Source of the DNA: Deltaproteobacteria bacterium
GTDB lineage: Bacteria > Myxococcota_A > UBA796 > SXON01
Length of the DNA: 64,000 bases
NCBI GenBank assembly: GCA_014191855.1
Contig: BJHF01000022.1
Coordinates: 1-64,000 of the forward strand
Reading direction: 5' to 3'
A program made the translations under genes and the position numbers. Below, piece by piece: positions 26,909 to 35,464 of this stretch. The notes beneath the pieces are model-generated. The model did no database searches, was not told the DNA's origin, and saw only the letters and a program-made list of their open reading frames with translations. Positions within the stretch are counted from its first letter, which is position 1; the number at the start of each line of letters is the position of its first letter.

Positions 26909-26966
26909 CAGCACCCGCAAACGTGCCGGGTGCCAAGAGAACAGCACCCGCAAACGTGCCGGGTGC
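26909..26966 (-). promoter_or_regulatory. Two identical tandem hairpins between rpmI and rplT
   Basis: A 25-bp unit (CAGCACCCGCAAACG start, CCGGGTGC end) occurs at 26909-26933 and again at 26942-26966, identical, 33 bp apart. Each contains the inverted pair GCACCCG/CGGGTGC with a nine-base spacer, so the mRNA forms two equal 7-bp hairpins in the rpmI-rplT gap. No U-tract follows either. In E. coli, L20 controls this operon by binding two similar mRNA sites; by analogy these are candidate L20-binding or translational-coupling elements. Confidence 0.6.
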
Positions 26967-26978
26967 AGATAAGAAAAG

Positions 26979-27176
26979 CTACTTGTAGGGGATCAGCGCC
27001 GCGACCATCTTGTGGTTCGTGTCGTCGATGTACCCGGCCTTGCCAAGGTTGCGCTTGGTGTCCTTCGACTTGTGCTCAAGGCAATGGCGCAGGCCGCGCT
27101 TCTTGTACTTGATCTTGCCGGTTCCGGTCTTGCTGAACCGCTTGGCAGCGGCCCGGTTGGTCTTCATCTTGGGCAT
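26979..27176 (-). CDS. rpmI: 50S ribosomal protein L35
   Basis: A 65-residue L35 of standard length: MPKMKTNRAAAKRFSKTGTG, KIKYKKRGLRHCLEHKSKD and KAGYIDDTNHKMVAALIPYK. It follows infC by 8 bp and is separated from rplT by the tandem hairpins. Confidence 0.96.
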   Translation of the reverse strand: MPKMKTNRAAAKRFSKTGTGKIKYKKRGLRHCLEHKSKDTKRNLGKAGYIDDTNHKMVAALIPYK

Positions 27177-27184
27177 CTGAGCTC

Positions 27185-27730
27185 CTACTTTTTCTTGCCG
27201 GGGGCGAGCAGCATGAACATCTGCTTGCCATCCATACGCGGGGATTGTTCAACGATCGCGGTGGCGCCCAGGCGGTCTGCCAAGCGGCGGCACTGATCTT
27301 CACCGATGTCCCGGTGGGCGATCTCCCGGCCGCGGAAGCGGACGGTCACCTTCACCTTGTCGCCTTCTGCGAGGAAACGCTCGACCGCGCGGAGCTTCAC
27401 ATCGAAGTCGTGATCGTCCGTTTTTGGACGGAGCTTGATCTCCTTGATCTCGACGATGACCTGATTCTTGCGGGCCTCGGCTTCGCGCTTCTTGCGCTCG
27501 TACTTAAGTTTTCCGAAGTCTGCGATCCGGCAGACGGGCGGGCGGGCGGTCGGGGCGACCTCCACCAAGTCCATCCCGCGCTCACGCGCCATGGCCATCG
27601 CGTCCATCGTGTCCATCTCGCCAAGCTTTTCGCCGGCGTCGTCGATCACGAGGACCCTGGGGACACGGATGCGCTCGTTTACACGAGGCTCGTTGCGTTC
27701 GGGGGGGGATTGGAGGGCATCACGCCGCAT
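27185..27730 (-). CDS. infC: Translation initiation factor IF-3
   Basis: A 181-residue IF-3, which keeps 30S subunits free and checks the start codon. N-domain: PRVNERIRVPRVLVIDDAG, MDLVEVAPTARPPVCRIADF; C-domain: KLRPKTDDHDFDVKL, VRFRGREIAHRDIGED, MDGKQMFMLL. infC often uses unusual start codons. Here an ATG at 27730 (MRRDALQSPPERNEP) is available and a TTG at 27742 is in the same frame four codons earlier. Neither has a strong ribosome binding site. tRNA-Val lies 46 bp upstream on the same strand. Confidence 0.95.
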   Translation of the reverse strand: MRRDALQSPPERNEPRVNERIRVPRVLVIDDAGEKLGEMDTMDAMAMARERGMDLVEVAPTARPPVCRIADFGKLKYERKKREAEARKNQVIVEIKEIKLRPKTDDHDFDVKLRAVERFLAEGDKVKVTVRFRGREIAHRDIGEDQCRRLADRLGATAIVEQSPRMDGKQMFMLLAPGKKK

Positions 27731-27776
27731 GGGTCCGCGCAAAAAATCTCCGCGAAGGAAGGAAACGATCTAAAGG

Positions 27777-27851
27777 TGGTTGGCACGGAGGGATTTGAAC
27801 CCACGACCCTCGCCGTGTCAGGGCGATGCTCTGCCGCTGAGCTACGTGCCA
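27777..27851 (-). tRNA. tRNA-Val (GAC)
   Basis: 75 bases on the minus strand with encoded CCA. Acceptor TGGCACG/CGTGCCA, discriminator A, D-stem GCTC/GAGC, anticodon stem TCGCC/GGCGA around CTGACAC with anticodon GAC. The T-stem GTGGG/CCCTC has one U-U mismatch. It lies between lipB and infC, so it may be processed from a longer transcript. Confidence 0.92.
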
Positions 27852-27865
27852 GCGAGCGCCCGCCT

Positions 27866-28522
27866 TTACTCCCGCACCAAGGCGGTGTCAAGGGCGATGG
27901 CGCGCCTCAACGAGGCCAACGCCGCAATGACCGCCGCGCCCACGGCCGGCGCGGCTTCCTCGGGGCTCGGCGAGCGCCCGCGCAGCCGCTGCACGCTCGT
28001 CACGGTGCCATCCACAATGCCGCAGGGCACGATCAAGTCGAAGCCGCGAAGATCGTTCACGAGGTTCAGCGCGAACCCATGCATGGTCACGCCGCGCTTC
28101 ACGTGCAGGCCCAGCGCGCACACCTTCTCGCGCCCCACCCACACGCCCGGGAGCCCCTCGCGAACGTTCGCATCGAGGTCCATCGCGCGCAGCCAGGCGA
28201 TGACGCCCCCCTCGATTGCCGTCACCGCTCGGCGAACCCCGATCTTCGAGACATCCAGGAACAAATAGCCGACGAGCTGCCCGGGCTCGTGGCACGTCGC
28301 CAGGCCGCCCCGCTCGGTCGCGACCAGATCGTACCCGGCCGCGCGGATTCGGGCCTCGTCGCCAACCCCGCCACGCCGACCCGTGGTGATCACCGGCGGG
28401 TGCTCCAACAGCCAGAGCCCCTCGGCGCGTTGGCCCGCGATCACGCCATCGCGGAACGCGCGCTGGTCTGCGAGCGTCGCGCCGTACTCCTGAGTGCCAC
28501 GCCACGTCACGACCACGCGCAC
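27866..28522 (-). CDS. lipB: Octanoyl-[acyl carrier protein] transferase LipB
   Basis: Moves octanoyl groups from ACP to lipoate-dependent proteins, the first step of lipoic acid synthesis. A 218-residue protein with LLEHPPVITTGRRG, ERGGLATCHEPGQLVGYLF (family RGGxxTxHGPGQ, Gly changed to Glu), KVCALGLHVKRGVTMHGFALN with the catalytic Lys, and the catalytic Cys in IVPCGI. GTG start at 28522. No lipA is adjacent. Confidence 0.94.
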   Translation of the reverse strand: MRVVVTWRGTQEYGATLADQRAFRDGVIAGQRAEGLWLLEHPPVITTGRRGGVGDEARIRAAGYDLVATERGGLATCHEPGQLVGYLFLDVSKIGVRRAVTAIEGGVIAWLRAMDLDANVREGLPGVWVGREKVCALGLHVKRGVTMHGFALNLVNDLRGFDLIVPCGIVDGTVTSVQRLRGRSPSPEEAAPAVGAAVIAALASLRRAIALDTALVRE

Positions 28523-28523
28523 C

Positions 28524-28543
28524 CGTATCGCGCGCGCAATACG
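28524..28543. promoter_or_regulatory. Near-perfect 20-bp palindrome in the lipB promoter gap
   Basis: CGTAT (28524-28528) and ATACG (28539-28543) flank an alternating GCGCGCGC core, a 20-bp palindrome with one mismatched pair, in the 29-bp gap between divergent lipB and the membrane protein gene. It could be an operator shared by both genes; alternating CG may also be chance in GC-rich DNA. Confidence 0.3.
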
Positions 28544-28551
28544 TCGCGCGG

Positions 28552-29451
28552 ATGGATGGACCTTCCTCCGGCACCGGCGCGGCCTTTTCCTCCGCGTTCT
28601 CGCTGCTCGCCCGCTCCGCCACCAGCTGGCTGTTCCCGGTGGTGATCCTCGCGTGCCTTGGTGCCGTGCCCGAGGCCTATCTTGAATACCACGCCCAGGA
28701 ACTGGTGATCCTGCTCACGGGACCGGGCGGCATCGACCTCGCCCTCGGCGGCGGCGCGCTCTTGTTGTTGTGCGTGCTCCTCGGGCAGCTCGTGCTCCAG
28801 CTCATCGGGCTGTTGTGGGCGTTCATTGTTCTCGCAGACGTCGCCGCCGGGCGCCCGGTGGATCTCCGCGCAGGCCTGCGGCGCACGCTGAGCTGGCGCC
28901 TGCAGTTGAGCTGGCTGGTGTCCACGCTGATCGTGGGTTCGGCCACGGGAGGCTGGTGGATGGGCGGGTGCCTGTTGCTCCTGCCGTTCGGCTTCGCCGT
29001 GGTCGATGCGTACGAAGCGGGCTCCGGACTGGGAGCGTTCGGCAGGTCCGTCCGCATGGGGCTCACCAAGGCCGGCGGAGGCGACCTCAGCCGACTGGCG
29101 TGGCCGATCGTTACCGCGTCCACGGCCACGCTCGCCGGCGTTTGGTTGATCTCCTGCGGGCTGTCCTGCGCTGGCGGCGGTCTGCTCGTCGGCGGCGAAC
29201 CCAGCAGCGAGGACCTGCTGGGCGTGCTTGGCAGTCTGGCCAGCGGGCTCGACCCCTCCCGGCCCGACCAGGCGCTGATCGGGCTCATGCGGGCGCTCGC
29301 CCCAAAACCCGATCTGCTCACGGCCGTGGTTACCGTGCTGGTCGCACCGAAAACGGCGTTGGTCGAGGTGTTGCTGATGTCCGTGCAGCTCGTCGTTTAC
29401 CACGACGCGCTGCGCGTTACGCGCGAGCCCGCCCCCGAACCGCCCGCCTAA
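28552..29451 (+). CDS. Polytopic membrane protein of unknown function
   Basis: A 299-residue integral membrane protein with about six hydrophobic helices: WLFPVVILACLGAVPEA, LALGGGALLLLCVLLGQLVL, LQLIGLLWAFIVLADVA, WWMGGCLLLLPFGFAVV, TATLAGVWLISCGLSC and VTVLVAPKTALVEVLLM. Cytosolic loops carry Arg (GRPVDLRAGLRRTLSWRLQ). No recognised domain. It reads away from lipB and converges with the di-haem lipoprotein gene, overlapping by the stop codons. Confidence 0.65.
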   Translation: MDGPSSGTGAAFSSAFSLLARSATSWLFPVVILACLGAVPEAYLEYHAQELVILLTGPGGIDLALGGGALLLLCVLLGQLVLQLIGLLWAFIVLADVAAGRPVDLRAGLRRTLSWRLQLSWLVSTLIVGSATGGWWMGGCLLLLPFGFAVVDAYEAGSGLGAFGRSVRMGLTKAGGGDLSRLAWPIVTASTATLAGVWLISCGLSCAGGGLLVGGEPSSEDLLGVLGSLASGLDPSRPDQALIGLMRALAPKPDLLTAVVTVLVAPKTALVEVLLMSVQLVVYHDALRVTREPAPEPPA

Positions 29452-31382
29452 AGGCTGAGGAGGAACGCTTCGAGGTCGTCTTTCTCGGCTTCACTGAGCC
29501 CGCCCGTGCTTCCCATCGCACCCGTGAGCGCGCTCTCCAGCACATCCCGCAGCGTGCCAGCGGAGCCGTTGTGCAGGTACGGCGCGCTCGACGCGATGCC
29601 GACGAGCGAAGGCGTATTCACGCCCGACAACCCGTAGATGTCGTGGTTGTCGTTGTCGGTGTAGAGCGGTGCCGGGTGGCAGTCGGCGCAGCCGACGTCT
29701 GCGCTCTCGAACAGCGCCTGCCCACGCACCACCGAGGCGTCCGTGGAGCCGCGCAGCGCCACGTCGACCTCCGGGATGTTCTGGATGAAGGCCTGGATGT
29801 CCAACGCATCCTGCGCCGTGAGGTCGGAGCCGCCCATGCGCCCCTGGCTGGTGACGATCGCCTCCGCTGCGATGGTGTCGACCCCTGCCGTCCACGTGTA
29901 GGGCGCGGTTTCCGCGACCGACGCCGCGAGCGACGGCGTTTGCCGCACGGAATCGGTGAAGGTCCACGTGAGGCCGTCGTTGCGGCCCTCAAAGTGGCAC
30001 GTGGAGCAAGAAACGCCCGCGCCGTCGGAGGCCATCTTCGAGCTGACGGCGGAGAAGAACAGCTTCCGGCCCGCTTCTACATCCGCGTCGAGCTCCGGCG
30101 TTACGCCCTCGAACACGTTGCCGCCTTCCATCTTCATGGAGAGCTCGGAGCTCGTGCCCGCGAGCAGCACGTTCACGCGACGGCGGCCTTCGCCCACATC
30201 GAGCGAGCGGAGCGAGTGATCGAGGAAGTTGTCCACCATCGCGGTGTCGTCGTCGAGGAACGCAGCCCCGTGAGGGCCCGCGTTCATCGAGGTGAACACC
30301 GTGGCGGCGGTGCTGAAGCCCTGGCTCAGGGGGCCGCTGGAGCCTCCGGTGTCCGTAGAAGAATCGTCGGCCGTTGTGGCCAGGGTTTCCATCGAAACCA
30401 CAATCGCGGTAGACGACGCTTCCATGGTGACCACCATCACGTCGCCCCGCGGGGGCATCGACACGCTGGTGGGGTAGCTGCGCACGATCTCCCCACCGTG
30501 CTTGATCGGCGAATCGCCGGCCAGAAACACCGTTCGTGCCGTTCCGGTGACGACGCCCGTGGTATCGAGCTCGGCGACGGTAACGCCGGGGTTGAAGCGG
30601 CTGGTGACGATCGTGCTCGAGCCCGAAGATGCGTACCCGCCGCCCGACACTTCCACGCCGGAGCCCGCCGGGTCGTCCGCCGGGGTGAGGTTGTCGACGT
30701 AGAGGCCGGGCACCGCGAGGCGCGAGCCATCCGCCGAGATCCAGAGATCGCCCGTGAGGCGCCGCGAAAACGTGTCCTGCCCAGAAGCGCCCGCGCCTAC
30801 GGGCTCCGGCAGCGCGACGGCTTCAGCCGTGCCCGACTCCAGATCCACCCGGGTGAGGCCGCCGCCCATGGCGCTCGCCACGAAGAGCGCCTTGTTCGAG
30901 GGGTGAAGCGCAAGCCACGAGGGGTGACCCTCGACCGACCAGCGCCGCACCTCGGCGAGCGTGGAACCATCGATCTCCACGACCGCATTGTCCTGCGACA
31001 GCGCCACGAAGATCCGCTTCCCGTCTTCACGGGCAACCACGCCCACGGGCTCCGCGCCGACTTCGAACTTCTGGTCCAGCGTGAGGCCGGTGCCCGACTC
31101 GGTGAAGATCGCGAGGGAACGCTCGCCGCGGATCGTCACGAACACCTTGTCCTTCGCCCGCGCCACCCGCTCGGGCTGGACACCGACGGGGTAGGAAACG
31201 GACTCGCCGCTCTCCACGCTGACCCGCGACACCGAGCCGCCGTCTTCGTCGACGACGTACAAAGAGCCGAGGTTTGAGCTGGTGATGACCGTTTGCGAGC
31301 CGGTCGGGAAGGTGGCCTCCGTGAGGCCCGACGAGCAGGCGGCGAGGAGGACGAACGGGAAAAATAATGCAGTCTGGCGCAT
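29448..31382 (-). CDS. Di-haem cytochrome c peroxidase-like lipoprotein with beta-propeller
   Basis: A 644-residue exported lipoprotein (MRQTALFFPFVLLAAC, Cys16). Residues 40-430 are YncE-like repeats (LGSLYVVDEDGGSVSRVSV, GKRIFVALSQDNAVVEIDG, NKALFVASAMGGGLTRVDL) forming a probable beta propeller. The C-terminal part has two haem-c sites, CSTCH at 459-463 and CADCH at 565-569, in the MauG/cytochrome c peroxidase arrangement (GRKLFFSAVSSKMASDGAGV; TPSLVGIASSAPYLHNGSA). AAGGAG six bases before the ATG fixes the start. An electron-transfer or oxidising role outside the inner membrane is inferred. Confidence 0.85.
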   Translation of the reverse strand: MRQTALFFPFVLLAACSSGLTEATFPTGSQTVITSSNLGSLYVVDEDGGSVSRVSVESGESVSYPVGVQPERVARAKDKVFVTIRGERSLAIFTESGTGLTLDQKFEVGAEPVGVVAREDGKRIFVALSQDNAVVEIDGSTLAEVRRWSVEGHPSWLALHPSNKALFVASAMGGGLTRVDLESGTAEAVALPEPVGAGASGQDTFSRRLTGDLWISADGSRLAVPGLYVDNLTPADDPAGSGVEVSGGGYASSGSSTIVTSRFNPGVTVAELDTTGVVTGTARTVFLAGDSPIKHGGEIVRSYPTSVSMPPRGDVMVVTMEASSTAIVVSMETLATTADDSSTDTGGSSGPLSQGFSTAATVFTSMNAGPHGAAFLDDDTAMVDNFLDHSLRSLDVGEGRRRVNVLLAGTSSELSMKMEGGNVFEGVTPELDADVEAGRKLFFSAVSSKMASDGAGVSCSTCHFEGRNDGLTWTFTDSVRQTPSLAASVAETAPYTWTAGVDTIAAEAIVTSQGRMGGSDLTAQDALDIQAFIQNIPEVDVALRGSTDASVVRGQALFESADVGCADCHPAPLYTDNDNHDIYGLSGVNTPSLVGIASSAPYLHNGSAGTLRDVLESALTGAMGSTGGLSEAEKDDLEAFLLSL

Positions 31383-31452
31383 CTCTGCTCCTTCCGGGCC
31401 CAAGAACAGTGTGACACGGGCCGTGCGGACTCGCACGGGGTATCGTGCGAAA

Positions 31453-32364
31453 ATGATCACCGGTGCGCTGCTCCTCTGGTTGGGATTCGCCCACGCGGAC
31501 GAGCCAGTCACGCGAGTCGTCGCGGACCCGCTTCCCGGAACGGCGCCGCCAGAGACGACACCGGCGACTTCCCCGCCGGAGGCCGCGGTCACCGAAGTCG
31601 CGCCTGCGTCCGCGCCCGAAGGCGATGCCGCATACCTCCGCGCGCTCGAGGCCTGGCGCCGTGGCGACAGCCTGGAGGCGTTGCGGCTCGCGAGGGAGGC
31701 GCAGACTCTCGCGGGCCGCCACGACCCCGCGGCGCTTCTGGAGGCGTACGCTCTGATCCGCGTGCGTCAGCGCGCGAAGGCGCTCGCGATCCTCAGCGGA
31801 CTCGCCGAAGGACCCACCGCGGCGGAGCGGCCCGAGGTGCGAAAAGCCGCGAACAAGCTGTGGCATCGTTTCATCGACCGGCAGGATCGCAGCCACCCTT
31901 CGATGTTCTTCGGGGCGCAGCTCGCCGGCCGCTACACCGGCGCCGCGCTCGCGCCGGGCTTTGGCTACACCCTCGGCGTCGACTACCCGCTGAGCGACCT
32001 GTTCGGCCTCGCAGGCGAGTTCTCCGCCTACGATACCAGCGATGGCACGCCGCTCGTGGAGGGCCCAGTGCTCGACGTGCTGGCGAGCGCGAGCGTCCCG
32101 ATCGGCACGGGCTCCTGGGCGCTTCGGATCAAGGCCGGTCCGTCGATCTGGCTCGCCGGCGGCGCACTTTACGGGGATACCCTCTCGCCGACCGTGGGCA
32201 CCCGAGCCGTGCTGGGGCTCGATGCGCGCCCATGGCCCATCGCCGGCTTCTTCATCGATGGTGGGGCCTGGGCTTGGCCGGGCCTCGCGCGCAGCCTGCC
32301 CGCATGGATGTTCGCGTGGGACCTGCGAAGTGGCGTGATCTTCTGGATTCCGCCCGCGCGCTGA
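31453..32364 (+). CDS. Exported protein with helical repeat and outer-membrane barrel-like domain
   Basis: A 303-residue protein with a short signal (MITGALLLWLGFAHA), a Pro/Thr-rich linker, a TPR-like helical pair (YLRALEAWRRGDSLEALRLAREAQTL split over residues 57-82) and a C-terminal beta-rich half (MFFGAQLAGRYTGAALAP, FGYTLGVDYPLSDLFGL, RSGVIFWIPPAR). It looks like a small outer-membrane barrel fused to a periplasmic repeat. It is divergent from the di-haem lipoprotein, 70 bp apart. Function unknown. Confidence 0.6.
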   Translation: MITGALLLWLGFAHADEPVTRVVADPLPGTAPPETTPATSPPEAAVTEVAPASAPEGDAAYLRALEAWRRGDSLEALRLAREAQTLAGRHDPAALLEAYALIRVRQRAKALAILSGLAEGPTAAERPEVRKAANKLWHRFIDRQDRSHPSMFFGAQLAGRYTGAALAPGFGYTLGVDYPLSDLFGLAGEFSAYDTSDGTPLVEGPVLDVLASASVPIGTGSWALRIKAGPSIWLAGGALYGDTLSPTVGTRAVLGLDARPWPIAGFFIDGGAWAWPGLARSLPAWMFAWDLRSGVIFWIPPAR

Positions 32365-32429
32365 GACATGCGGGGACGAACACGACAAAGTCAGACGAAC
32401 CGTGAGAAAGCGCCACGGTCGTGTAAGCG

Positions 32430-33674
32430 ATGTCTCCGATCTGCCGTTTCGGCGCCGCCATGCTCACCCTCCTCCTCCTCGCCGCCTGCGTCCCCCCCAC
32501 CCAGTACCGCGAATCCAGCGCCTCCGATCGGCTCTATACGCTCGGCTTCGGGGACACGCTGTGGGGCGTCGCCACCGCCTACAACGTAGCCGGCGGCTAC
32601 GAAGCGATCGCCCGAACCAACGGGATCCGCGATCCGAACTTCGTGCTCGCGGGCGATAAGCTGCGGTTGCACACGGCCGACACGACGCTTCCCGAGGTTC
32701 CCCGCCTCACCCGCGCGCCGAGCCTCTCGGCATGTAACGTCCAGGCCATCCCGGCTCGCGCCACGTCGTTGAGCGGCTGCAGTGAAGCGCGCTGCATCGA
32801 CACGGGGCGCGGGGGCTCTGCGTGCGCGTGCGCGGATGCGAGCAGCCCCTCGCTGCTCGTTTCGAGGAGCGGCGCCGCGCCCCAACGGTTGCCCGTCTCC
32901 GCTGCGGCGCCCTGGTGGTATCTCGGGGAGCTCGCGCCAGAGCCGGAGGGCAGCGCACGATCGCTCGTCGGGCTGCGCGCGCAGCTCGACGCCGATGCGG
33001 CGCTCGAAACCGTCGTTTCCTGGCGTACCCACCTCGGCGACCTGGGCATGTCCCACGGCGCCGCGCTGGTGGTGGACGACAACGGCGCGCCCGGCGCCCA
33101 GTTCCGCGCAGACAACTTCGGGATCGGGTCGCTCCTCCAGGCCGGCTCCCGCTGCGATGTGCTCGCGACGGAGTGGGAGCTGGCGGACGAGCCCGGGCAC
33201 AGCTCCAGCGGCTGGTACCTCAGCGGTCGCCGCTTCCACGTGGAAGGTGGCGAGCTCGTCACCGACCGCTCCGCTTCGCTGGTACTCCGCCGCCTGTTCA
33301 CGAATTTCCAACCGGGAACGGGCGCGATTGCCAACGTGCGCGTGGGCGCGCCGGCGCTGGACCTCTCCAGCGCCAAGGCCCACGCCCGCACAACCGAGCC
33401 CAGCGTGGAGATGGCGACGACGCATGTGCAGCGCGGCACCCTTCGAGCCGCGCGGCGCGCCGAAGGGAAGCTAGTGATCAACATTGACGGCGCCGAGCAG
33501 GTCGTGGACCCCGAAGGGAACGGGATCGTACGGCTGGGCGACCTCGCGAGCGGCGTGCTCTACCCGTCGGACTACTTGCCCGGTGACGACACGACGCTCC
33601 GCGGCCGCGCCGTGGAGGTACGAACCTATTGGGCGATGTGGGGCGAACACGGTTCGGTGGCCTGGGTGAAGTAG
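32430..33674 (+). CDS. LysM-domain lipoprotein
   Basis: A 414-residue predicted lipoprotein (MSPICRFGAAMLTLLLLAAC, Cys20) with one LysM peptidoglycan-binding motif at about residues 34-78: LYTLGFGDTLWGVATAYNV, then IARTNGIRDPNFVLAGDKLRL. The rest is beta-rich and Ala/Arg-rich with paired Cys (CNVQ, CSEARC, CACADA) and unknown fold. It probably holds a domain against the cell wall. An alternative start at 32460 leaves only MLTLLLLAAC. Confidence 0.75.
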   Translation: MSPICRFGAAMLTLLLLAACVPPTQYRESSASDRLYTLGFGDTLWGVATAYNVAGGYEAIARTNGIRDPNFVLAGDKLRLHTADTTLPEVPRLTRAPSLSACNVQAIPARATSLSGCSEARCIDTGRGGSACACADASSPSLLVSRSGAAPQRLPVSAAAPWWYLGELAPEPEGSARSLVGLRAQLDADAALETVVSWRTHLGDLGMSHGAALVVDDNGAPGAQFRADNFGIGSLLQAGSRCDVLATEWELADEPGHSSSGWYLSGRRFHVEGGELVTDRSASLVLRRLFTNFQPGTGAIANVRVGAPALDLSSAKAHARTTEPSVEMATTHVQRGTLRAARRAEGKLVINIDGAEQVVDPEGNGIVRLGDLASGVLYPSDYLPGDDTTLRGRAVEVRTYWAMWGEHGSVAWVK

Positions 33675-33721
33675 ACTCGGGGGACGAAGCCGCCCGGCCG
33701 CTCCCGACTTAGTCCCCGTGG

Positions 33722-34186
33722 ATGTCGGCCTTTCACCACACCCTCCCCTCCCCGCTCGGGCCTCTCCTCGCCGAAGCCGACACCACAGGCAATCTCGTGC
33801 GGCTCGGGTTCGAGGCCGCCCCGCCTCCGGGCTCCGCTTCAAACGCCGCCGCATTCGAGCGGCTCGGTGCGTTGTTGGCGCGCTATTTCATCCGCGAACC
33901 GATACAATTCGACATCCCCCTCGCCCCTTCCTGCACCCCCTTTCAGCAAGGAGTGTGGGCGGCGCTCCGCGAGATCCCCCACGGACACACCTGGTCCTAC
34001 ACCCAACTGGCGAACCGCGTCGGCAGCAATGCGCGCGCGGTCGGGCAGGCGAACGGGAAGAACCCCATCGCCATCCTGATTCCTTGCCACCGGGTGATCG
34101 GAAACGACGGCTCGCTGGTGGGGTATGCCGGCGGCCTGCAGCGCAAGCGGGCGCTGCTTGTGCTCGAGGGTCGCCTGTTGTGCTGA
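33722..34186 (+). CDS. ogt: Methylated-DNA--[protein]-cysteine S-methyltransferase
   Basis: Repairs O6-alkylguanine by moving the alkyl group to its own Cys. A 154-residue protein with the DNA-binding helix SCTPFQQGVWAALREIPHG, TWSYTQLANRVGSNARAVG (Arg finger), NGKNPIAILIPCHRVIG with the acceptor Cys and GGLQRKRALLVLEG at the end. Length matches the Ogt type. It precedes argG by 36 bp on the same strand. Confidence 0.95.
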   Translation: MSAFHHTLPSPLGPLLAEADTTGNLVRLGFEAAPPPGSASNAAAFERLGALLARYFIREPIQFDIPLAPSCTPFQQGVWAALREIPHGHTWSYTQLANRVGSNARAVGQANGKNPIAILIPCHRVIGNDGSLVGYAGGLQRKRALLVLEGRLLC

Positions 34187-34222
34187 CGCGGCATAAACGC
34201 GCGCCCACCTCAGAGGCCCTTC

Positions 34223-35401
34223 ATGCGCGTCCTGCTCGCCTACTCCGGAGGCCTCGACACCTCCTACCTGCTTTGCCGCCTGGTGAACGAGGGGCACGAG
34301 GTGCTCGCCGTTACGGTTGACACGGGCGGGCTTGACGACGCCGAGCGCGAAGCGATCGCGACTCGCGCCCGCGCGATGGGCGCGTCGGAGTACCGATGCG
34401 TCGACGCGCGGCAGCGGGTGTTCAGCCAGCATATCGCCTGGTTGATCAAGGCGAACGTGCGGAGGGGTGGCGTGTACCCGTTGTGCGTGGGCGCCGAACG
34501 GGTGGTTCAGGCCCAGGTCGTCGCGGAGCAGGCGAAGGAGAGCGGCGCGGACGCGGTTTGCCACGGCAGCACCGGCGCGGGCAACGATCAGATTCGGTTC
34601 GACGTGGCGATTCGCACGCTCCTACCGGGCGCGCGGCTGCTCACACCGATCCGCGACGAGGGCATCCAGCGCGAAACCAGCGCCGCCTACCTCGCGGAGG
34701 CCGGGTTCCCCATCTCCGCCGCGCGGAAGGACTACTCGATCAACCAGGGACTTTGGGGTGTGACCATCGGCGGGAAGGAGACCCATGAGGCGTGGTCCTA
34801 TCTCCCGGAATCCGTGTGGCCGACGACCTGCACGCCCGCGCGGGCGCCCGAAGGCGGGGAAGATGTCGTACTCACGTTCACGCAGGGCAACCTCCAAGGC
34901 GGCCTCGATACCGTAGAGGCGCTCAACGCCCTGGGCGCGCGGCACGGCGTGGGGCGAGGCATGCACCTCGGCGACACGATTCTGGGGATCAAGGGGCGGA
35001 TCGCGTTCGAGGCGCCCGCGGCCGCGATTCTCATCGACGCGCATCGGGAGCTGGAGAAGCTCGTGCTCACGCGACTGCAGCTCACCCAGAAGGAGGGCCT
35101 CGGCGCGACCTACGGCGCGCTCCTGCACGAGGGGCTCTACTTCGATCCGGTGATGCGCGATCTGGAGGCGTTCCTCGATTCCACACAGCGAAACGTCACA
35201 GGGGACGTGCGCGTGCACCTCGAACAGGGCCGCGTGGAGGTCCATGGCGTTCGCTCTGCGTGGTCGCTCATGGATGCTCGCGCCGGTACCTACGGCGAAG
35301 CCAACCGCCTCTGGTCCAACCAGGATGCCCGAGGCTTCAGCAACGTGTACGGGCTGCAGGGGGTGCTGGCCGCGCGGGTTCGCCCACCCGAAGGTTCGTG
35401 A
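34223..35401 (+). CDS. argG: Argininosuccinate synthase
   Basis: Condenses citrulline and aspartate with ATP. A 392-residue protein with the ATP pyrophosphatase P-loop LLAYSGGLDTSYLL at the N-terminus, CHGSTGAGNDQIRFD, KDYSINQGLWGVTIGGKE and GGLDTVEALNALGARHGVGR. It is the first gene of the arginine cluster. In a pathway using acylated citrulline, the acyl group must be removed before this step. Confidence 0.96.
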   Translation: MRVLLAYSGGLDTSYLLCRLVNEGHEVLAVTVDTGGLDDAEREAIATRARAMGASEYRCVDARQRVFSQHIAWLIKANVRRGGVYPLCVGAERVVQAQVVAEQAKESGADAVCHGSTGAGNDQIRFDVAIRTLLPGARLLTPIRDEGIQRETSAAYLAEAGFPISAARKDYSINQGLWGVTIGGKETHEAWSYLPESVWPTTCTPARAPEGGEDVVLTFTQGNLQGGLDTVEALNALGARHGVGRGMHLGDTILGIKGRIAFEAPAAAILIDAHRELEKLVLTRLQLTQKEGLGATYGALLHEGLYFDPVMRDLEAFLDSTQRNVTGDVRVHLEQGRVEVHGVRSAWSLMDARAGTYGEANRLWSNQDARGFSNVYGLQGVLAARVRPPEGS

Positions 35402-35464
35402 AGGGCACGCCAAATCCGCGCGCTCGCTGACACTTGTCGATGAAAGGTGGTACGACGTGGCGCC

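Noticed and set aside
26909-26966. Two direct repeats considered as a minimal CRISPR array
   Set aside because: Only two copies, an 8-bp spacer, internal dyads and a location inside a ribosomal operon fit mRNA hairpins, not CRISPR.
33675-33721. GGGGAC/GTCCCC pair after the LysM gene as a terminator
   Set aside because: The six-base stem has a long loop and no T-tract; too weak in DNA this GC-rich.
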